From Reticulitermes speratus (taxonomy: Eukaryota > Arthropoda > Insecta > Blattodea > Rhinotermitidae), in NCBI GenBank assembly GCA_021186555.1, contig JAJKFL010000006.1:34221478-34285477 (forward strand): a stretch of DNA of 64,000 bases, read 5' to 3'. The position numbers and the translations under genes are program-made. Under the pieces are notes generated by a model. It ran no database searches. It was not told the DNA's origin and saw nothing but the letters and a program-made list of their open reading frames with translations. This document shows, in pieces, positions 52,621 to 62,722 of this stretch. The stretch's first letter is position 1. Each line of letters starts with the position of its first letter.

Positions 52621-53948
52621 CGAGGTCTGTCCAAAAAGTATCCGACCTTGGGCCGGGAAAAAAAAGTTCTGTATGTGGGTAGTTACAATACCTAATCCCC
52701 TTCAAAGTTGGCCCCTTGTGACTCCACACACTTAGCCCAGCGGTCCTTCCATCGCTGGAAGCAATTCTGGAAGGCTTGTTTTGGAATGGTGTGCAGCTGC
52801 GCCGTCGCGTTCTGTATGATGTCCTCGCGGCTGTCAAAACGGGAGCCTTTTAGCGGTGTCTTCAATCTCGGGAACAGCCAGAAATCACAAGGAGCCATGT
52901 CAGGAGAGTAGGGAGCCTGGCGAATCTGCGGAATGCCGTGCTTAGCCAGGAAACCCTGGATCAGGTGTGATGAATGAGCTGGGGCATTGTCATGATGCAG
53001 CTGCCAGTTGCGTGCGTCCCACAGCTCCGGTCTCTTGCGCCGAACTGCATCACGAAGATGACGGAGGACTTCTTGGTAGTACTCCTTATTAACAGTTTGG
53101 CCTAGTGGTGCGTACTCATGATGCACAACACCCCGGTAATCGAAGAAAACAGTCAGTATCACCTTCACATTGCTCCGAACGTGTCGTGCTTTTTTGGGCC
53201 TCGGGGATGTTGGATGCTTCCATTGTGACGACTGGACCTTGGTTTCCGGGTCATATCCGTACACCCACGACTCGTCACCAGTGATCACAGTCTTCAGGAA
53301 CTCAGGATCCCTGTTGGCGCACTCCAGCATGTCCTGCGCGACCTCAAGGCGGAGTTGTTGCTGCTCCGGCGAAAGCAGCTTGGGCACAAATTTTGCCGCC
53401 ACTCTTCGCATGCCCACATCCTCAGTTAAAATCGTGTTTGCGGAACCTCTGCTGATCCCAACCTCATCAGCAATTTCCCGGACGGTCAAACGACGGTCCT
53501 CCATGATCAATGTCCGCACTTTGTCAATGACATCAGCATTTCGGCACGTTGACGGTCTCCCGGAACGCTGGTCACTGTCCGCCGACATGCGGCCATCTTT
53601 AAAGCGGTTGAACCACTCTTTAATTTGACCCCCATTGCATCATCACCGAAAGCCTGCTGAATTTTGCGGATTGTTTCCGCTTGGGTATCCCCAAGTTTCT
53701 GACAAAACTTGATGCAGTATCGCTGCTCCAAACATTCTGTCATCTTGAACGAAACGAGAATGCGACGAACACGTGTTACACCACTTCGCTATCTGGCAGC
53801 GACAGACGCATCCGGCGGTGTTGCGAGGCAGCAAAAAATCACGCATGCGCATGAAAGTCCCTTCTACCACTACGCTCAGTTTTTCCACCCTTTCGCCATT
53901 ACTTACCGCGGGAAAAAATATAGTCGGATACTTTTTGGACAGCCCTCG
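52621..53948 (-). mobile_element. Mariner transposon, nearly complete
   Basis: 1,328 bp. Ends cgaggtctgtccaaaaagta and, reversed, cgagggctgtccaaaaagta, with TA at 52619-52620 and 53949-53950. It carries a minus-strand transposase broken by one frameshift. Its base composition is visibly GC-richer than the flanks, as expected for a younger insertion. Confidence 0.93.
52692..53743 (-). pseudogene. Mariner transposase with one frameshift
   Basis: The N-terminal part (53743 downward, MTECLEQRYCIKFCQKLGDT, then ETIRKIQQAFGDDAMG) is joined out of frame, near 53630, to a 298-residue part ending NFEGD at 52692. The junction reads EWFNRFKDGR in the right frame. Helix-turn-helix VREIADEVGISRGSANTIL; catalytic acids in VITGDESWVYGY, HHDNAPAHSS and YSPDMAPCDFWLFP, fitting DD34D mariner. 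No other break seen. Confidence 0.9.
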
Positions 53949-54403
53949 TATAATCCTAAAGTGGGATTAAAGAGGCATGTGACAGACAGTTTATAAAAGG
54001 AAGTTATCAGGTGTGACATATGAAGTAGTTGTTAATCCTCCATTTTATTTGTATTACAAACTGACAAGAACTGGGACTTAAATGTTTAATTCCATTGTTC
54101 TTATGTTTCTTGCCTTATAATGAAATTTAATCAGCTACACATATAATCCTAAAGTGGGATTAAAGAGGCAAGTGACTGTTTATAAAAGGAAGTTATCAGG
54201 TGTGACATAATCCAGTTATAGTTACTGTCTTGTTTGACTTCCAGCTTTAGGCACTGAAACACCACTAATTAACAGGTAAGAAAAGTTTAGCCATATTACA
54301 TTTATAAAAGTAAACATAAGATTGAAGAAAGACAAAAAAGGATGCACGGGATCACAACAAAAGTACTCATAAATGTGTTTCAAGTAAGGTTCAAGGGTTT
54401 TAT

Positions 54404-55590
54404 TTTTTGACATGCTAGACTTCAAGAAAGCCTATGATTCAGTTAGGAGGGAAGTATTGTATAATACTCGTATTCTCATTGAATTTGGTATCCCCATGAA
54501 ACTAGTAAGGCTAGTAAAAATGTATCTAAATGAAACCTATAACAGAGTCCGGGTAGGCTAACATTTGTCTGACACATTTCCTATTAAGAATGGTTTGAAA
54601 CAAGGAGATGCTTTATCACCATTGCTTTTCAACTTTGCTTGGGAATATGCCATTAGGAGGGTTCAGGCAAACCAGGAGGGCTTGAAATTAAATGGTACAC
54701 ATCAGCTTCTAGTTTATGCTGATGATGTTAATGTATTGGGCGGAAGCGTACATGCTATAAAGATAAACACAGAAGCTTTTAGTAGTTGCTAGTAAGGAGA
54801 TTGATCTAGAAGTAAATGCTGAGAAAACTAAGTACATGGTCATGTCTCGCAATCAGAATGCAGGACAAAATCACAACATAGAGTTATTGGTCTAAAAGTA
54901 AATGCTGAGAAAACTAAGTACATGGCCATGTCTCACAATCAGAATGCAGGACAAAATCACAACATGGAGTTAGATAGTAAATCCTTTGAAAGGGTGGAAC
55001 AGTTCAAATATTTTGGAACAACCCTAACAAATCAAAATTCCATTCAGGAAGAAATTAAGAGCAGATTGAAGTCGGGGAATGCTTGTTATCATTTGGTGCA
55101 AGATCTATCCAAAAATATAAAGATTAAGATATACAGAACTATAATTTTGCCTGTTGTTTTGTATGGGTGTGAGACTTGGTCTGTCACACTGAGGGAGGAA
55201 CATAGGCTGAGGGTCTTCGAGAATAGGGTGCTCAGGAGGATATTTGGGCCTAAGAGGGATGAGGTAACAGGGGAGTGGAGAAGACTACATAACGAGGAAC
55301 TTAATGATCTGTACTCATCACCAAATATTATTCAGGTGATCAAATCAAGAAGAATGAGGTGGGCGGGGCATGTAGCACATATGGGTGAGGGGAGAGGTGC
55401 ATACAGGATTTTGGTGGGGAGACCTGAGGGAAGGAAACCACTTGGAAGACCCAGGCATAGATGGGAGGATAATGTTAAAATGGATCTTCAAGAAGTGGGA
55501 TGGGGGGGCATGGACTGGATTGATATGGCTCAGGATAGAGACAGGTGGCAGGCTATTGTGAGTGTGGTAATTAACCTTCGGGTTCTATAA
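54404..55590 (+). mobile_element. 5'-truncated non-LTR retrotransposon
   Basis: Begins in the reverse transcriptase at LDFKKAYDSVRREVLYN, has [20 protein letters not shown] and the catalytic [13 protein letters not shown]. It continues after breaks as 54922-55590 with FGTTLTNQNSIQEEIKSRL, ILPVVLYGCETWSVTLREEH and [20 protein letters not shown], ending at TAA after VVINLRVL. It has a stop in VRVG*HLSD, a frameshift near 54780 and an 86-bp internal duplication. Relics of the same family lie in FAS introns at 16495 and 17540. Confidence 0.85.
54801..54972 (+). repeat. 86-bp tandem duplication inside the LINE
   Basis: Units 54801-54886 and 54887-54972 share gtaaatgctgagaaaactaa and atcagaatgcaggacaaaat. 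86 is not a multiple of three, so it also shifts the frame. Confidence 0.85.
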
Positions 55591-56504
55591 AACGCAGGAA
55601 ATTCCTTGACTAGCTGACAACCTGCTAGCTTCTCAAGAAGGGCTCTGCTCCATGGAGTTATAGCTGTAGTTTTCATGTTGTGTTATTCAAAAACAAATTT
55701 TACAAAACTGAAGGAATCTCCTTAACCCTCAGGGGTTTTGTTTGAACTAGATAAAGATGAAAATAGAAACTAAATAAGAGCAAGCATTAGACTGTGAGGC
55801 CCAACACTGAGAATACAGAAAACTAAATTTCTAAAAAAAATTTTCTGTATGTTGAATTTCACAAAAGCCCACAGTGAAATCTTAGCCAAATTAGTTTAAT
55901 GCAGGTCACAAAAACAATAGCAGTTTCCTTAAGTTCCATACAAATAAGGTCTTCCCATGTACCTTGGTTTCCTGTGTGGCCGCACGAGATTCATTAGAAA
56001 CAATTTGTATGTAGCTCTTATTTCATACATGTGCTCATTTCAATCCCCAAGTATTTAGTATCCTATAAATTAAAGTTAACATAATAGAGTTTACACAAAT
56101 TATATTCCATAACATTTGTTTGAAGAGCAGCCACCCACTCCCAACACACTCACAGAATTCCTGCACACAAACATGCAAATGCACGCTGGCCTCTCTGTAA
56201 GGACAGCATTGTCAAAAGGTCATTTGTCAATATCAAATAAACTCTGTCCTTCAAGTAAGTGACAAAGAATACTTTTTACCTGCACTGACTATGCCATGCC
56301 TATCAATGTTTACACTTTTCTTATCTTATCAACTCCCTACTCATTTTGTGTGGATATTTTGCCTTCAACCACACTGAAGTGAAAGAGGAATGGCAGAACA
56401 AACATGAAGAATTCAACTACATTTAAACTGCAAAAGGTAAAGTTAAAGTTGTCCTTATACACACCATGCAGGCATATAGGGAGAGTGTAAATATAGCTCC
56501 ACTC

Positions 56505-56872
56505 TAAATTAAGTTACAGACCAACTGATGCACACTAAAACCACTTTTTTAAGTAGCTTTATTATTAAAATTGTTAAAATTGTACCCCTACATGTGTTTC
56601 GATCCTAGGATCATCGTCAGGGGGTTTTTTGCTAGAAGCTACAGTCACTTCAAACACATGATTTTAAATATTCTATTGGCACTTTAAAACTTATATATTA
56701 TAAGTTAAAATCTTGTAAAAAGACTCGTTAAAAGTTGTAAAATTGTAAACGTACTGTAGATAGTAGATTGCGGAAGTGCTGGCGTGTGGGATCGTGGTAT
56801 TAAAGGCTGTAAAATAAATTGGTCTGTAACTTAATTTAATATGACAAAGATGCACGGTGTCAACAGTGTGAA
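56505..56872 (-). mobile_element. 368-bp non-autonomous element with hammerhead-like motif
   Basis: Flanked by direct repeats atagctccactc (56493-56504 and 56873-56884), consistent with target-site duplication in the SINE. It holds inverted repeats aaattaagttacagaccaa (56506-56524) and its complement at about 56819-56837. No coding capacity. Retroelement-borne hammerheads are known from Penelope-like elements, which is the closest class I can suggest. Confidence 0.65.
56584..56625 (-). ncRNA. Hammerhead ribozyme candidate, type I with very short stem III
   Basis: Minus strand, 5' to 3': ACCCC (stem I), CTGACGA (core), T, GATC-CTAG-GATC (stem II), GAAA (core), C-ACAT-G (stem III, closed by an A-U pair), TA (cleavage site), GGGGT (stem I). 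All invariant core bases (CUGANGA, GAAA, UH) are present and stem I pairs over 5 bp. The only departure is one unpaired U between core and stem II. Self-cleavage is inferred, not shown. Confidence 0.6.
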
Positions 56873-57110
56873 ATAGCTCCACTCATTCTTGATCTCGGCA
56901 CTACATGGCGTGAGTGGCCATCTTCACGCTCCGGCCGCTTTACCCCCGGGGAATGAGCCTCTGGTATCCATTGAATAAGAGGCTGGGTGGGCCCCAAAGC
57001 CGGTACGTTTTGGAGAACAAACAAATCTCCAGCCCCTGCCGGGATTCGAACCCCAGATCATCCAATCTGTAGCCCAGTCACTATTGTGACTACACTATCT
57101 CAGCTCCTAC

Positions 57111-59683
57111 ATTTAAACTGTTCTAACATAAACTAATGACAGTTTAAGTGACAGTAACAATTTCTTATTAGTTTCATGATTATTTACAATTATTTTAATT
57201 GCAATCATAATTATTATATTTTATAATAATAATTATTTTAGTATTATTATTATTTTAGTATTATTATTATTTAACTATTATAACTAGGTACAGACCTGCT
57301 TGAGTTACACATTCAGGTATGCTGTTTGCACCTTAAATCTTACATGAATTACATAATTTGTATGCAAGGAGGTTTTCAAACACCACCCCATAAATTATAG
57401 CTCCATGGCCTATGATCACCACATTTACAGTGTTCTTGCCAGATGAAACACTTTGTTCTCACTTGTCTTTTAAAACAAACTGAACTTTTCCCTCTCCCTA
57501 AATGTAAAATGCTGCTAACTATCTAACATTTCTTCCTCCATTTTCTTTTGTAAGAAGAAATACCTGTTTCCTTAATCAGAAAAAAAAAACATTTTTGCAC
57601 CACATAAATTAAATGTATATACAAATCATTTGAAACTTTTTTTACTTCACTCAACACAGTCAAGTGCTGTTACATGTCTTGCTTGGATATTCTGCTGGTG
57701 CCTCCATTATTAAAACCAAAATTGCAAATAAGTTTCACACAGACTTTGCTTTATATTGTAAAACATGACAACAAACAATCACAACACAAACAATGCAGTA
57801 ACTTAGTGGTCTATGATTCCCCACCCCCTCCCTCCCGCCCTTTTTATCTTTACTTATCTGAAGCATATTTGTCTCATGATAATTTTGTTTTTACTTACTT
57901 TTTCTAAAGAGATACCTAATTCTGGTCTCCATACCCCAGTTTCTTAAAAACTTCTGCAACAAATTCACAAATTTCACACATTAGTTCTGTTGACATTTTA
58001 TCAGATACTAAGCTCACAAGACATGTTGCATAATATACACATAGGACAGAGTTTTGTTGTTGTCACACACTGTTAAGCAATTTGTTTCATATCATTCATG
58101 CAAAACTCCAGATGTAAGAATTTTTGTCAGTCTTGCAAAATTATTTTTCCCACATTTAAATCAGATGTATGTGCAAAATTCCATACATATCTTACAGGAA
58201 ATTTGTGTACAACTATATCGACATCGGTTGTCTAAAATCATGCTGTTAGAAAATTTTGACACATGGAAGCTACCCCTTGTAATACATAATCTTGGTAAAC
58301 ATTACACTCATCCCACATTCATCAAAATAAAAATACATCTCATTTAGTCGAAGAGCTAAATGAAAATATTTATACAGAGGTCAATATTAGGAGTTGGCTC
58401 AAACAAAATTATCATGATGTAAAATATACAGTCCTTTTAGTGATAACATTGATTGGACTTATAAATCCAACGCCTTTGAACATGCTGATGTACTCACACG
58501 TTATGGACACAAGAGAAATAAAAAGAATTGTGGTGACATTCAAAACAGTGAGACAAGAGATTCTCCTGGAGATCACTACAAAGTTCGCTGTGTTGTGGCA
58601 TGTGATGCCATCTAGTCTGATAGATGCATAGCAATGTTGCAGAAGAACATGCTGTTTCCATCATCACCATCACCACCCTCACAATAAAAGCAGCAAATTC
58701 CTCTCAACTGTTGATATGTTTCTACTGTGTTACGTGCCATAACATCCCACAAGACACCAATCATCCAATTCAAGTTCTGTTTACTTGTTTTGCATAGTAC
58801 TGAAATATGTTTCATGGACTTACAGTAATGACATAAATACATGAACATTTTCAGCAAGTATGCTTCTTTACACACTTGCCTGGCATAACCTGCACAATTT
58901 GTGGTGTTTCTGCATTACATACAAAGCCAATTATCTTTGCTCTTGTCTTCAAGTCCAGCTGCATTACAGCAATTTAAATTCTCTTACTTACATTAAGAAA
59001 AGCCTGAATGAAATCCTGTGATCTCCTGTTATGTTATTTTCCTGAGTGAGACTGGTAAATGTCCCTGTACTCTGATGCCATCAGACCACTAAAATGTGAA
59101 CACTGAAATGACCCTGCTACACACTTTAATGTTGATGCTACCCTGACTTTTTTGTCCCAGACCCAAAATTGTAAATCACATTGGCCTTGTGACCCATTCA
59201 GGACTACTAGATACACACAATGATTTAAGGTATCAAGTTCACTTGATTATATGGGGAATTCATGACCTGTAAGAGGGCTCTTACAGCCCAAGTTTCAGTT
59301 GCAACTCTGCATTTGAAAACCCGTTTTAGTGAGTTAAAGAGCAGCACACAATATTTCAGTGCAGTGAATTCTAAAGTGTTTGGCACAATATATCATCAAG
59401 ATAAGAGAACATAATATTATATATATGCTAGGTCATAAATTTAACAGGTTACATTACCAGCTGTTTATTTTTGATTACTGAAGTATCTGACAAAGAGATT
59501 AACTAAAATATGTGAGCTTAGGTATGACATAAACACAAAAAATGATAAATTAAGGTCTGAGAGCTTATACAGTTGTTGTATTTATAAAGAATTATAATCA
59601 TGTCATCTTAATCTCTCACTTAATAACAATAAAACCTCGTATGTGTTACACAATCAATGACAGATGTCTTAATTATGAAAATA
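57111..59683. other. AT-rich stretch, no gene seen
   Basis: Contains a TAATAA/TTATTATT simple region (57190-57280). No ORF with a recognisable domain and no clear repeat family. Confidence 0.5.
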
Positions 59684-59858
59684 CAGTAGAACCCAGATAA
59701 GAAGACCCCGCATAAGAAGTTTTCCCCTGTAAGAAGTCTGATTTTTAAAGTCCCAAAATCCTATTGCTTTTAATAAGCTTCCCTCTTAATAAGTCTTCCT
59801 GCTTAAGGAGTCCCTAATCCTCTGGTCCCTTGAAAGACTTCTTAACAGGGTTCCACTG
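59684..59858. mobile_element. 175-bp Tigger-like MITE, copy 2 (inverted)
   Basis: Ends cagtagaacccagataagaa and, reversed, cagtggaaccctgttaagaa; TA at 59682-59683 and 59859-59860. Reverse orientation relative to the copy at 30369-30543, same length, clearly alike along the whole element. Confidence 0.82.
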
Positions 59859-60224
59859 TACTTAATTTTAGCCATCTTATACAAAAAAAAGCCTAGTTCT
59901 GTCTATGTGTAACCCTCAAACGTACAGTTTCTGTGGTTATGACAAAGCACACTTTTTCCTTCCACTGTTTACCCCACTGACTCCCTGTTAAATTATCAAC
60001 AAAATATCACATACAAAGGAAATAATCATCTGACACACCAACTGCAAACAAATCAAAAGGTGAAACATAGTATCAGAGCAATATTATTGGTAAAACAGCA
60101 TTACATAGTTGGTTAAGTAAACGCATATAAAGACAGCATTAACATTGTCACAGTTGAAGATTATAAAGAATAAAAAGGAATTAAAAGTGTAATACTCAAA
60201 CACTGACTATCTGACACAATGTAT

Positions 60225-61652
60225 TTGTATTTGTATTTCATAACACATTCCAGCATATCCATACAAGGCAAATGCCATTGGATACAGAACTTGTCACACA
60301 ACATGAACTTGCTACAATCCGCAATTGACATCTAAACAATGCATATAAATACAATTGTAAATAAAACTATGCACATAAAATTTTAGTTGTTATGCATTAC
60401 TTATACCTACATAACATTTACAAAATATATACAAACATAGTACAATATATTAAAATATATATACATGACAATAAGATAAAATATGACAATGTATTCATGA
60501 CTATCCAAGGAGCTATCCCTGGCTGAAATATTCCTCTAAGGTGTAGAAGGATTTGGAATGTAAGAAAACACTTAAGAGCCACTCTAAATTGTTTAATATC
60601 ATAGGCTAATTATTTTATATTTAAAGGAAGATGATTAAAGAGCTTGATACCAAAATAATAAGGCCCTCTCTGATAAGTTGTTAGGTTTGACTGCGGGTGG
60701 TAAAGATCAAAATTACGCCTTGTGTTAACACCACGTATTTGTGATGTCGTATGGTAAAAGCAATCCCATTACAGGCCTGGACAGGCCCTTAGGGTTCCAG
60801 GAGGTTGAGGCTCCCAGATTTCTAGACAATCGGCACATGAAGGTGGTAAGGTTGTCAGCCCTACGCACCGGCCGCCTTTACCCCCAGGAAAGATTCCTGG
60901 TGCTCATTTCCGTTAGAGGCTGAGTCGACCTCAGGGCCATAGTGCGACCGAAACGATTATGTCAATGAAAAATTCCAATGACACCATCGGGAATCAAACC
61001 CGCGACGTTCTGGCTTGTAGCGCAGTACCTCAACCAACTGCGCCACCGCGTACCCCCGATGTCGTATGGTATACACTCTTAATATTCACAACGAATGTCA
61101 ATAAGGAAAATATGTATTGAGACTGCAATGGCAAAATTCTCCAAACCCTAAATGTATCCCTACAAGAATCACTGGGTCTCAATCCATTCATAATTCTAAT
61201 TATTCTCTTTTGAATTCTAAAAATTTGTAGGCTGTAGGAGGAGTTGCCCCAAAAAATAATTCCATAAGTCAAAAGGGAATGGAAATAAGAGTAATATACT
61301 ACTTTTAATGTCTCAATGGACATAATGGGTTTTATCGCCCTCATTAAATAACAAGCCTTGCACAATTTAGGCAAAAGTTGAAATGTGTGAGCTTTCCAAG
61401 TACATGAGCTTTCAATGACTATTCCCAGGAATTTAACATTTGTGCTACTCAAAATAGGGTTATTGTGATAACTAACGGAAATTTCGTTATTAGAACCGGA
61501 CTTTGCCGCAAATTGAACATGTTTAGTTTTGTTATAATTTAGGGTTAATAGGTTTGAACTGAATCAGTCATTCAAACGAGCAAATGCAATATTGACATAA
61601 TTTTCATACTGTATGTTATTATGACTACTAATGACCAGACTTGTGTCATCCG

Positions 61653-61665
<13 letters not shown>
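60225..61665 (-). mobile_element. 5'-truncated jockey-like LINE, interrupted by a SINE
   Basis: The minus-strand frame begins right at the reverse transcriptase catalytic motif (ADDTSLVISSHN at about 61650). It reads LNYNKTKHVQFAAKSG and then SSTNVKFLGIVIESSCTW, YSYFHSLLTYGIIFWGNSS and FRIQKRIIRIMNGLRPSDSC. After the SINE it resumes with a NTRRNFDLYHP-like end. The tail near 60225 is an AAATAC-type repeat. Close in sequence to the fragment at 12090-12940. Confidence 0.78.
60757..61057 (-). mobile_element. tRNA-derived SINE inside the LINE, 14-bp target duplication
   Basis: gatgtcgtatggta occurs at 60743-60756 and 61058-61071. On the minus strand the head reads gtacgcggtggcgcagttgg (A-box) and gcgggtttgattcccga (B-box). 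It continues with a body containing aggtcgactcagcctctaac. Confidence 0.88.

Positions 61666-61710
<45 letters not shown>
61658..61710. repeat. (TA)n(TG)n microsatellite
   Basis: Alternating TA then TG dinucleotides just beyond the 5' end of the truncated LINE. Confidence 0.9.
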
Positions 61711-62456
61711 ATATATACAATATAATATAGTACTGTTGATTGTTCCTCACACTGCATTGCTATGGAAACATGTCAACAATGCAGTTGTTTACGGTCACTA
61801 CTGATGCACACTTTGAAGACTGAATCTACATTAACATTCATGTCTCATTTACACACTACTGAGAGTGACATATGTAGCTGATCAATAAAGAGAAGTCACT
61901 GTCACTTCCAAAAGCAACAATGGTTACACAAATGCACCACAGTGTCATGTCTGATATGTATTTGCTTTCATGGACATTTTCTTTTAAGCATAAGTTAATG
62001 ATAGGTTTATGGCACTTTTCAAGCAAATGTTATTCCGAACAGTCCACTCCAGAAAAATAAGTGAATGGTTTGTAACAGTGGTAATGCAGATATTCTGAAA
62101 TGAGGAAGTCTGCACACTTTCCATTTAATACAATGATAAAAGCACCTAGTAACTTCACCACATACTTCTGGATCCAAACTGATATCCCAGTCGTCCAATT
62201 CAGGGCACATTTTGTAGTCTCCTGATTAAATCAAATGAATATATTGTGGTGGTAAATTTTAAAATATGTATTTTCTTGAAAATTATATTCTGTATACATA
62301 CAGACATATAATAATAGCATCCCTTGGTACCTACCTTTTAATTTAATGGAGATCATGTAATAGGCTACAACTTTAAGTAATCATGTGAAGTGGTCGCTCA
62401 ATATGTTCAACCTGCACAAACCAAGCATGGCCCGAGATTCACAGCAGTGACAATCA

Positions 62457-62722
62457 AGATCCAAGTCTTTTGGGATATGATGATGTGTCAAATAGAACAC
62501 ATTTACTGATACTTTTTAAGACCTTGCTGCCCTAATCTTTAAGGTCTAATGTCAGTAGGTAAATGGTTATGAACATTTTGGAGGAGCTTTCTGCCACCAA
62601 CTTCAGGTTGTGAATAATTCTATCGCTACTCAGACTTGATGATGGAGGAAGGAAGCTCCTCCAAAATGTCGGTAACTATTTACCAATCAGCACAGCATCA
62701 TATCCCAGAAGACTTGCATCTT
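62457..62722. mobile_element. Fold-back element with long inverted arms
   Basis: Outer arm 62457-62490 (aagtcttttgggatatgatg) is the reverse complement of 62690-62722. The inner arm at 62555-62590 (aacattttggaggagctt) is the reverse complement of the stretch at 62653-62690. A decayed hammerhead-like motif lies in the inner right arm. Confidence 0.7.
62636..62675 (+). ncRNA. Decayed hammerhead-ribozyme-like motif in the fold-back element
   Basis: TTGATGA, one unpaired T, stem II GGAGG/CCTCC with a 9-base loop, AAAAT in place of GAAAC, then GTC and GGTAAC. Same layout as the motifs at 35118 and 42500, but core bases are changed. Confidence 0.4.

Larger units (their letters stand above)
52495..54210. 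repeat. Tandem duplication of about 193 bp, first copy split by a mariner
   Basis: Copy A is 52495-52620 plus 53949-54017; copy B is 54018-54210 and uninterrupted. Shared blocks include tgaagtagttgttaatcctc, tcagctacacata and taatcctaaagtgggattaa. The mariner 52621-53948 lies exactly where copy B reads cacatataatcc. Confidence 0.88.
56438..57110 (-). mobile_element. SINE family A, interrupted by a 368-bp insertion
   Basis: The head on the minus strand (gagctgagatagtgtagtca, then ggggttcgaatcccggc) is at 57110 downward, and the tail (gacaactttaactttacc) at about 56440. The body is split at 56505-56872 by another element flanked by a 12-base duplication. Confidence 0.75.

Noticed and set aside
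60940..60970. CCGAAACG in the SINE at 60757-61057, tested as a hammerhead core.
   Set aside because: No CTGANGA element upstream on either strand within a workable distance.
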